This document shows, in pieces, positions 25,764-35,213 of a stretch of 64,000 bases of DNA. Origin of the DNA: Gavia stellata. Taxonomy: Eukaryota; Chordata; Aves; Gaviiformes; Gaviidae. Where the stretch lies: the NCBI RefSeq assembly GCF_030936135.1, contig NC_082595.1:111306334-111370333 (forward strand). Reading direction: 5' to 3'. A model generated the notes under the pieces. That model worked only from the letters and a program-made list of their open reading frames with translations. It ran no database searches and had not been told where the DNA came from. Position numbers and translations under genes: made by a program. Numbering within the stretch: the stretch's first letter is position 1; each line of letters begins with the position of its first letter.

Positions 25764-28700
25764 CAGCACCCCAAATCTCCGGCCTGTTCCACACCCCAAA
25801 TCTCTGCCTGTTCTGCACCCCAAATCTCTGCCTGTTCCCACGTGGCGCCCCAAATCTCTGCCTGTTCCGCACCCCCAAATCTCTGCCTGTTCCCGCTTGG
25901 CGCCCCAAATCTCTGCCTGTTCCGCACCCCAAATCTCTGCCTGTTCCCACTTGGCGCCCCAAAATCTCTGCCTGTTCCACACCCCAAATCTCTGCCTGTT
26001 CCGCACCCCAAATCTCTGCCTGTTCCCACTTGGCGCCCCAAATCTCTGCCTGTTCTGCACCCCAAATCTCTGCCTGTTCCACACCCCAAATCTCTGCCTG
26101 TTCCGCACCCCAAATCTCTGCCTGTTCCCACTTGGCGCCCCAAATCTCTGCCTGTTCCGCACCCCAAATCTCTGCCTGTTCCACACCCCAAATCTCTGCC
26201 TGTTCCGCACCCCAAATCTCTGCCTGTTCCCACTTGGCGCCCCAAATCTCTTCCTGTTCCGCACCCCAAATCTCTGCCCGTTCCCACTTGGCGCCCCAAA
26301 TCTCTGCCTGTTCTGCACCCCAAATCTCTGCCCGTTCCCGCTTGGCGCCCCAAATCTCTGCCTGTTCCGCACCCCAAATCTCTGCCTGTTCCCGCTTGGC
26401 GCCCCCAAATCTCTGCCTGTTCCGCACCCCAAATCTCTGCCTGTTCCCACTTGGCGCCCCAAATCTCTGCCTGTTCCACACCCCAAATCTCTGCCTGTTC
26501 CGCACCCCAAATCTCTGCCTGTTCCAACTTGGCGCCCCAAATCTCTGCCTGTTCCGCACCCCAAATCTCTGCCTGTTCCACACCCCAAATCTCTGCCTGT
26601 TCCGCACCCCAAATCTCTGCCCTGTTCCCACTTGGCGCCCCAAATCTCTGCCTGTTCTGCACCCCAAATCTCTGCCTGTTCCACACCCCAAATCTCTGCC
26701 TGTTCCGCACCCCAAATCTCTGCCTGTTCCCACTTGGCGCCCCAAATCTCTGCCTGTTCCGCACCCCAAATCTCTGCCTGTTCCCACTTGGCGCCCCAAA
26801 TCTCTGCCTGTTCTGCACCCCAAATCTCTGCCCGTTCCCGCTTGGCGCCCCAAATCTCTGCCTGTTCCGCACCCCAAATCTCTGCCCGTTCCCGCTTGGC
26901 GCCCCAAATCTCTGCCTGTTCTGCACCCCAAATCTCTGCCTGTTCCCGCTTGGCGCCCCAAATCTCTGCCTGTTCCGCACCCCAAATCTCTGCCTGTTCC
27001 CACTTGGCGCCCCAAATCTCTTCCTGTTCCGCACCCCAAATCTCTGCCTGTTCCCACTTGGCGCCCCAAATCTCTGCCTGTTCTGCACCCCAAATCTCTG
27101 CCCGTTCCCGCTTGGCGCCCCAAATCTCTGCCTGTTCCGCACCCCAAATCTCTGCCCGTTCCCGCTTGGCGCCCCAAATCTCTGCCTGTTCTGCACCCCA
27201 AATCTCTGCCTGTTCCCACTTGGCGCCCCAAATCTCTGCCTGTTCCACACCCCAAATCTCTGCCTGTTCCGCACCCCCAAATCTCTGCCTGTTCCAACTT
27301 GGCGCCCCCAAATCTCTGCCTGTTCCACACCCCAAATCTCTGCCTGTTCCGCACCCCAAATCTCTGCCTGTTCCCACTTGGCGCCCCAAATCTCTGCCTG
27401 TTCTGCACCCCAAATCTCTGCCTGTTCCACACCCCAAATCTCTGCCTGTTCCGCACCCCAAATCTCTGCCTGTTCCCACTTGGCGCCCCAAATCTCTGCC
27501 TGTTCCGCACCCCAAATCTCTGCCTGTTCCACACCCCAAATCTCTGCCTGTTCCGCACCCCAAATCTCTGCCTGTTCCCACTTGGCGCCCCAAATCTCTT
27601 CCTGTTCCGCACCCCAAATCTCTGCCCGTTCCCACTTGGCGCCCCAAATCTCTGCCTGTTCTGCACCCCAAATCTCTGCCCGTTCCCGCTTGGCGCCCAA
27701 ATCTCTGCCTGTTCCGCACCCCAAATCTCTGCCCGTTCCCTGCTTGGCGCCCCAAATCTCTGCCTGTTCCACACCCCCAAATCTCTGCCTGTTCCCGCTT
27801 GGCGCCCCAAATCTCTGCCTGTTCCGCACCCCAAATCTCTGCCTGTTCCCACTTGGCGCCCCCAAAACTCTGCCTGTTCCGCACCCCAAATCTCTGCCTG
27901 TTCCCGCTTGGCGCCCCAAATCTCTGCCTGTTCCGCACCCCAAATCTCTGCCTGTTCCAACTTGGCGCCCCAAATCTCTGCCTGTTCCACACCCCAAATC
28001 TCTGCCTGTTCCCACTTGGCGCCCCAAATCTCTGCCTGTTCTGCACCCCAAATCTCTGCCTGTTCCACACCCCAAATCTCTGCCTGTTCCGCACCCCAAA
28101 TCTCTGCCTGTTCCCACTTGGCGCCCCAAATCTCTGCCTGTTCCGCACCCCAAATCTCTGCCTGTTCTGCACCCCAAATCTCTGCCTGTTCCCACTTGGC
28201 GCCCCAAATCTCTGCCTGTTCCGCACCCCAAATCTCTGCCTGTTCCCGCTTGGCGCCCCAAATCTCTGCCTGTTCCACACCCCAAATCTCTGCCTGTTCC
28301 GCACCCCAAATCTCTGCCTGTTCCAACTTGGCGCCCCAAATCTCTGCCTGTTCCACACCCCAAATCTCTGCCTGTTCCGCACCCCAAATCTCTGCCTGTT
28401 CCCACTTGGCGCCCCAAATCTCTGCCTGTTCTGCACCCCAAATCTCTGCCTGTTCCACACCCAAATCTCTGCCTGTTCCGCACCCCAAATCTCTGCCTGT
28501 TCCCACTTGGCGCCCCAAATCTCTGCCTGTTCCGCACCCCAAATCTCTGCCTGTTCCACACCCCAAATCTCTGCCTGTTCCGCACCCCAAATCTCTGCCT
28601 GTTCCCACTTGGCGCCCCAAATCTCTGCCTGTTCCGCACCCCAAATCTCTGCCTGTTCCCACTTGGCGCCCCAAATCTCTGCCTGTTCTGCACCCCAAAT

Positions 28701-31570
28701 CTCTGCCCGTTCCCGCTTGGCGCCCCAAATCTCTGCCTGTTCCGCACCCCAAATCTCTGCCCATTCCCGCTTGGCGCCCCAAATCTCTGCCTGTTCCGCA
28801 CCCCAAATCTCTGCCTGTTCCCGCTTGGCACCCCCAAATCTCTGCCTGTTCCGCACCCCAAATCTCTGCCTGTTCCCGCTTGGCGCCCCAAAACTCTGCC
28901 TGTTCCGCACCCCAAATCTCTGCCTGTTCCCGGCTTGGCGCCCCAAATCTCTGCCTGTTCCGCACCCCAAATCTCTGCCTGTTCCCACTTGGCGCCCCAA
29001 AACTCTGCCTGTTCCGCACCACCAAATCTCTGCCTGTTCCCGCTTGGCGCCCCAAATCTCTGCCTGTTCCGCACCCCAAATCTCTGCCTGTTCCAACTTG
29101 GCGCCCCAAATCTCTGCCTGTTCCACACCCCCAAATCTCTGCCTGTTCCGCACCCAAATCTCTGCCTGTTCCCACTTGGCGCCCCAAATCTCTGCCTGTT
29201 CTGCACCCCAAATCTCTGCCTGTTCCACACCCCAAATCTCTGCCTGTTCCGCACCCCAAATCTCTGCCTGTTCCCACTTGGCGCCCCAAATCTCTGCCTG
29301 TTCCGCACCCCAAATCTCTGCCTGTTCTGCACCCCAAATCTCTGCCTGTTCCCACGTGGCGCCCCAAATCTCTGCCTGTTCCGCACCCCAAATCTCTGCC
29401 TGTTCCCGCTTGGCGCCCCAAATCTCTGCCTGTTCCGCACCCCAAATCTCTGCCTGTTCCCGCTTGGCGCCCAAATCTCTGCCTGTTCCGCACCCCAAAT
29501 CTCTGCCTGTTCCCGCTTGGCGCCCCCAAATCTCTGCCTGTTCCGCACCCCAAATCTCTGGCCTGTTCCAACTTGGCGCCCCAAATCTCTGCCTGTTCCA
29601 CACCCCAAAATCTCTGCCTGTTCCGCACCCCAAATCTCTGCCTGTTCCCTACTTGGCGCCCCAAATCTCTGCCTGTTCTGCACCCCAAATCTCTGCCTGT
29701 TCCACACCCCAAATCTCTGCCTGTTCCGCACCCCAAATCTCTGCCTGTTCCCACTTGGCGCCCCAAATCTCTGCCTGTTCCGCACCCCAAATCTCTGCCT
29801 GTTCCACACCCCAAATCTCTGCCTGTTCCCACTTGGCACCCCCAAATCTCTGCCTGTTCCGCACCCCAAATCTCTGCCTGTTCCCACTTGGCGCCCCCAA
29901 ATCTCTGCCTGTTCCGCACACCCAAATCTCTGCCCGTGTTCCCACTTGGCGCCCCAAATCTCTGCCTGTTCTGCACCCCAAATCTCTGCCCGTTCCCGCT
30001 TGGCGCCCCAAATCTCTGCCTGTTCCGCACCCCAAATCTCTGCCCGTTCCCGCTTGGCGCCCCAAATCTCTGCCTGTACCGCACCCCCAAATCTCTGCCT
30101 GTTCCCGCTTGGCGCCCCAAATCTCTGCCTGTTCCGCACCCCAAAATCTCTGCCTGTTCCCACGTGGCGCCCCAAATCTCTGCCTGTTCCGCACCCCAAA
30201 TCTCTGCCTGTTCCCGCTTGGCGCCCCAAATCTCTGCCTGTTCCGCACCCCAAATCTCTGCCTGGTTCCCGCTTGGCGCCCCAAATCTCTGCCTGTTCCG
30301 CACACCCAAATCTCTGCCTGTTCCCACTTGGCGCCCAAATCTCTGCCTGTTCCACACCCCAAATCTCTGCCTGTTCCGCACCCCAATCTCTGCCTGTTCC
30401 ACTTGGCGCCCCAAATCTCTGCCTGTTCTGCACCCCAAATCTCTGCCTGTTCCGCACCCCAAATCTCTGCCTGTTCCCACTTGGCGCCCCAAATCTCTGC
30501 CTGTTCCGCACCCCCAAATCTCTGCCTGTTCCACACCCAAATCTCTGCCTGTTCCGCACCCCAAATCTCTGCCTGTTCCCACTTGGCGCCCCAAATCTCT
30601 GCCTGTTCCGCACCCCAAATCTCTGCCTGTTCCACACCCCAAATCTCTGCCTGTTCCGCACACCCAAAATCTCTGCCTGTTCCCACTTGGCGCCCCAAAT
30701 CTCTGCCTGTTCCGCACCCCAAATCTCTGGCCTGTTCCAACTTGGCGCCCCAAATCTCTGCCTGTTCTGCACCCCAAATCTCTGCCCGTTCCCGCTTGGC
30801 GCCCCAAATCTCTGCCTGTTCCGCACCCCAAATCTCTGCCGTTCCCGCTTGGCGCCCCAAATCTCTGCCTGTTCCGCACCCCAAATCTCTGCCTGTTCCC
30901 ACTTGGCGCCCCAAATCTCTGCCTGTTCCGCACCCCAAATCTCTGCCTGTTCCACACCCCAAATCTCTGCCTGTTCCGCACCCCAAATCTCTGCCTGTTC
31001 CCACTTGGCGCCCCAAATCTCTGCCTGTTCCGCACCCCAAATCTCTGCCTGTTCCAACTTGGCGCCCCAAATCTCTGCCTGTTCCGCACCCCAAATCTCT
31101 GCCTGTTCCAACTTGGCGCCCCAAATCTCTGCCTGTTCCGCACCCCAAATCTCTGCCTGTTCCAACTTGGCGCCCCCAAATCTCTGCCTGTTCTGCACCC
31201 CAAATCTCTGCCCGTTCCCGCTTGGCGCCCCAAATCTCTGCCTGTTCCACACCCCAAATCTCTGCCCGTTCCCGCTTTGGCGCCCCAAATCTCTGCCTGT
31301 TCCGCACCCCAAATCTCTGCCTGTTCCCACTTGGCGCCCCAAATCTCTGCCTGTTCCACACCCCAAATCTCTGCCTGTTCCCACTTGGCGCCCCAAATCT
31401 CTGCCTGTTCCGCACCCAAATCTCTGCCTGTTCCCCGCTTGGCGCCCCCAATCTCTGCCTGTTCCACACCCCAAATCTCTTGCCTGTTCCGCACCCCAAA
31501 TCTCTGCCTGTTCCCCACGTGGCGCCCCAAATCTCTGCCTGTTCCGCGCCCCAAATCTCTGCCTGTTCCC
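25764..31570. repeat. 5.8-kb higher-order minisatellite of 24- and 30-bp modules
   Basis: Every unit carries the core CCCCAAATCTCTGCCTGTTC. Units differ in the linker to the next core: short linkers (CGCA, CACA or TGCA) give a 24-bp period, and long linkers (CCACTTGGCG, CCGCTTGGCG, CAACTTGGCG or CCACGTGGCG) give a 30-bp period. By length there are roughly 210-220 units. Linker types follow recurring strings rather than random order. Blocks opening with the CAACTTGG linker recur near 26524, 27294, 27957, 28322, 29092, 29567 and 30737, and a plain 54-bp dimer is repeated near 31054, 31108 and 31162. Occasional 1-bp indels occur in the C and A runs. The array is C-rich on the plus strand. Neither module contains a stop codon in any frame on either strand, so all six frames stay open for thousands of bases. 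The encoded 8- and 10-residue periodic peptides are a by-product and not evidence of a gene. Confidence 0.98.
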
Positions 31571-31959
31571 AAGCAGCACCCCAAAAGCACCCCAAAAAGG
31601 TGCCTGAAAAACACCTCTGAGAAAATCAGTGGTGTGGGACGCACTGGTTTGGGGAGGAAGAGGCAGATGTTGGGGCGCATCGGCTTTTGGGGTGCAGCTC
31701 GTGGCTGGAGGGGGCGAGATTCAGAGTATGCCCTTGTTGCGAGAGCTTGGGTATCCAACACACATGCGCAATACTATACAGCTATAGGAATGTATAGACA
31801 TACCATACGTACACCCCACAGGTGTTGCAGGAGGGATGTGGGGACCGGGGTGGAACTGGGGGTCTCTGGGTCGCAGCCCCAAGTCCCAGCCCCGACTCTT
31901 TCTGCCCTCCCTTTTCCCTGCAGGCATCTCCTCTCCTCTCCACCCGGGCTGCTCAGACG
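31571..31959. other. Right flank of the minisatellite, non-coding
   Basis: The array decays through AGCACCCCAAA motifs at 31575-31597 into unique sequence. I see no exon or RNA gene. The segment 31771-31815 is rich in short TATAC and CATAC motifs. Confidence 0.6.
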
Positions 31960-31997
31960 GGGTAATTAACGCAGCTCGGGTGGGTAATTAATGCAGC
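31960..31997. promoter_or_regulatory. Duplicated homeodomain-type motif, possible enhancer
   Basis: GGGTAATTAAYGCAGC occurs at 31960-31975 and 31982-31997 with a period of 22 bp (Y is C in the first copy, T in the second). TAATTA is the core bound by many homeodomain proteins such as the LHX type. A further ATTAATGAG follows at 32020-32028. The paired, near-identical arrangement suggests a cis-regulatory element, but no cell type or target gene can be read from sequence. Confidence 0.4.
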
Positions 31998-33950
31998 GCT
32001 GTAAAGGAATCGACTAAATATTAATGAGACTTCACAGCTGGGGCAGGAGACGTCACCCCCCCCGGGGTCACCGCTGGCGGAGCTTTTGCTCTGGTGACCC
32101 CAGCGGTGGGACCCTGCTCAAAGGCCAACCAATAATTCAGTTGAAACCCCCAAGAAAAGGGATCCCAAAGGGGGGACGATCACAGCAGAGCGGGACCCTA
32201 CACCCAGCCAGGGTGGGATTGCCCAAAAAAGGGGGTTAAATCCCAAATACCGCTCTGAAAGGTGGTCAGCAGATCCCACATCCTTTGATCCACCTCTCCA
32301 GTTTGCAGCGGGCTCCTGTAATATAATTCCTGGGTTTTTTTCTGACAGCAGAAGCAACTGCGGGCCGTGGACAAGACCTGGAAAAGAGCCACCAGCGACG
32401 ACGGAAGAAAATTACTGAAGGAATCAGCGGAAAACCAGAGGCACAAGCGAGCGGGCGTGCGCGCAGCTTGAGCTCCAGCTTTGTCTCTCTTCCTTACCAG
32501 GGCGAGAGCAGCCGAGCGAGCCGTGGGCAGCCTCGCAGGTAGGACAAGGGGGAATCTCTCTGATGCCATCCTGCGCCTCCTGGTCGCTCGCTCCGACTCA
32601 AAAAGCCTCTTTTTTTAACCAAATTCCCCATCCCATTGGCTCTGTTCAGCATGATGCCTTTCCACACGCTCCCGTTGCTTCCCAGGAACAGGGATGCGAC
32701 CCTGGGGAGATCGGGGTCCTTTTCCCAACCAACATTTGGCCAAATTTTTGGGGGGCTGCAGAAATATCTCAAATCCAAGGGAATGCCATGTTTTTCTCCT
32801 ACAACATGGGGTGTGTGTGCCAAAAGTCTCATCTCTGGAGCGGTGATGGCTGTTTCATACATCCGCTTAAATAAAAGTGAGATGTTGGGGCTGTCCCCCG
32901 GGGCTGACCGACTGGGACAGAGGGTCCCTTTTGGGAAATTTTGCCCGTAACCGATTTTTCTGGCACCGTTTCCTCCAGCTCCAGGTGGCAGCTTGGACAT
33001 GGATAATCCGTCATCTTCAAAGGGGCCGGTTGCTGCTGGGACCTCCTGGTGCGGTGCAGGGAGGGGATTTGCAGAGATCACGAAGACTTGCAATGTCCCT
33101 CCCGGCTACGGAGCGCTCAGGTCTGGACAGACCCACGATGGACAGACGGACAGGGTAGAGCAAAGCTGCACCGAGGAGCATCTCCTCTCCATCGCCTGCC
33201 GCCAGGGCGGCTCCCGGGGTACCCGGAGGGGGGGTGAGTTTTAATCTTTTCCATTCGATTTTAAGCAGCTCATCAGCGACGGGCATTGACAGCGTGGCTG
33301 GCTAAGAGGCTTACGTCTATTATTCCCGGAGGATTAGCCTTTCTGATCCGAGCGAAGGGAAGCGGCTGCGTCTCAAGCCTTGCTGGGGGCGTGCGTCGTA
33401 CCAGCGATCGGCCGCAAAACCATCTCCCTCCGCCCCATTATTCGGCAGCGTGCAAATGCTGCTCTGTATTTATTTGCGCAGCCCGGAGAGCATTCTCCTT
33501 CCTTCCAGCCGTACATCCAACAAATCCCTCTGCCAACCTTAGGGGCACAGAGATCCCATATGGACCCTATAGGATGGAGAGGTGCCCAGAGGGGCTGTCC
33601 TGACCCTCTCAACGGCGTCAACAGGACCGTATGGGGTGCGCGGCCATGCTCACGTCTGCACATGTACCCTTATGCATGTGCACCTTTTGGCTGTGCCAAA
33701 ATCGCAGAGCCTGACCCTAAAAGCAGTCGGGGAAGAGGGGGCCTCTCCCGAAAGCTTCTTCTCCGTGTTTGACGCCCTGAAACAGTCTCAGGGATACATA
33801 GGCATGGAGGGAGTTGGGTTGTGGTGGTGTTTTGAAATCCCCCCACGGCAAGAAATTTTGGGGACCTGAAACCGGGAGCATCACTCTGCTCCCTCCTCCT
33901 GAGTGCTCATCTTGCATGAGCTGAGCTGTACCCAGAGGCACCCTCGGGTG
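31998..33950. other. GC-rich intergenic DNA, no gene supported
   Basis: Overlapping open frames up to about 200 codons occur on both strands without recognisable domains. I see no mobile element, RNA gene or tandem repeat in this part. Confidence 0.5.
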
Positions 33951-34012
33951 CCTGGGGTGTCGGGGAGACACCGTCGGGGTGTCTCTGGTCCCTGGGGTGT
34001 CGGGGAGACACC
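33951..34012. repeat. Short direct repeat with internal dyads
   Basis: A 22-bp segment containing GGTGTCGGGGAGACACC occurs at 33951-33972 and 33991-34012, period 40 bp. Each copy can form a GGTGTC/GACACC hairpin, and a GGGGTGTCTC lies between them. Confidence 0.8.
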
Positions 34013-34929
34013 CGTCACCCATCCGTCCTTGCTGCTGTAGCTCATCTGGCCCAGGCCACCAGCGAAGATAGAAAAGAGCATTGATGCGATTTCTGCATAT
34101 TTCGTGTTTCTCCGGCTTTTGCGGTGGCCCTGCAAACCAGAGGCATTTCTGACATCTGCAGGATCCCAACGGCAACGGGACCGAGCGATTCCCTTGGGGA
34201 CACAGCCGTCACCCCCTTCCCCGTGGCTGCCATGCCCGTGGCCGCGTCTCCCACCCCTGGGTGTTTTGATCCCCAGTGCCACCACCCCATTGTGGTGGGG
34301 GACCCCATCCTGCCTGTCACCCACCTATGTCCCAGCCAAGGCCACTCGGGCCACCGGTGCCGCTTGTCACCGCAGCCCGGAGCCCCGGGCTCCCACGGCG
34401 CACGGGGTGGCACTATTGCATTAAAAATCCCAGCTGGCCTCTGGGAATGCTGCTTTTTTGGGGATGATTCCCCGTAGCCTTCCCGGCCCCCAGGTCCCCC
34501 GTAGGTTCCCCAAACCCAGCGGCAAAGCCGGGGCAGACACTGCCTGGCCTGCTGCTCGGCCCCGCCGGGATGACGCCTCGCATGTCCCCAGGGCTGGTCC
34601 TTCTCGGGGGTGACGGAGGGGTTTCTGCCCTGGGGTTTTGGGGGGAAAAGCTGCGGTGGGTCCTGCCAAACTGCCCCGAGCAGCAGCCAGCCGAGGGCTG
34701 GTGTGGGACATTGCTCAGGACCTTGCACAGGATGAACATCGCAGCTCCTCCCATAGCATCCTCCCATCACCTGCCTGGTTTCCTCCTACAAAGCTATTTA
34801 CACCACTCAGCAGCTTTGCAGACCCGGACTCACTGTCTTCGCTCCAAGCAGGGAAGATCTCAAGCTGTGTCAAGGTCCCACTCTCCTTGCCATGAGCAGC
34901 CACCCCCAGGAGCAGCTCTCTGTCCTTGG
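34013..34929. other. GC-rich intergenic DNA, no gene supported
   Basis: Open frames of 100-240 codons overlap in several frames on both strands around 34.04-34.77 kb, with Pro/Gly/Arg-rich translations and no domain. This is the usual behaviour of GC-rich non-coding DNA. Confidence 0.5.
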
Positions 34930-35213
34930 GAGCATCCCTCCATCCCCACAAGCATCCATTCATTCCCACAAGCATCCCTCTCTCCTTGTGAGCATCCCTC
35001 TGTTGCCATGAGCATCAATTCCTCCCCACAAACATCCCTCCATCCTCACAATCATCCTTCCCTCCCTCTGAGTATCCCTCCAGTCCCATGACCATCCCTC
35101 CTTCCTCATGAGCATCCATTCCTCCCCAGGAGCATCCCTCCAGCCCCATGAGGATCCCTCCTCGTGAGCATCCCCCCCGTGAGCATCCCTCCCCGTGAGC
35201 ATCCCTCCATCCC
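34930..35213. repeat. Degenerate 20-bp minisatellite
   Basis: About 14 imperfect units follow the theme GAGCATCCCTCCATCCCCAC, with frequent substitutions (AAGCATCC, GAGCATCAATTCC, ACCATCCCTCC). Units are 20-21 bp in the left part and shorten to about 16-20 bp near 35165-35205. It is unrelated in sequence to the array at 25.8-31.6 kb. Confidence 0.88.

Noticed and set aside
25764..31570. CRISPR-like array of repeats and spacers
   Set aside because: Units are contiguous with 4-10 bp linkers drawn from a handful of types; there are no unique spacers, and the context is vertebrate.
25643..31969. Very long open reading frames (about 1300-2100 codons) on both strands
   Set aside because: They are present in all frames of both strands because the repeat modules lack stop codons; peptides are strictly 8/10-residue periodic and switch frame at indels, with no domain, start context or splice evidence.
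34042..34770. Minus-strand open frame of 242 codons
   Set aside because: Low-complexity Pro/Gly/Arg-rich translation overlapped by open frames on the other strand; no domain or splice structure.
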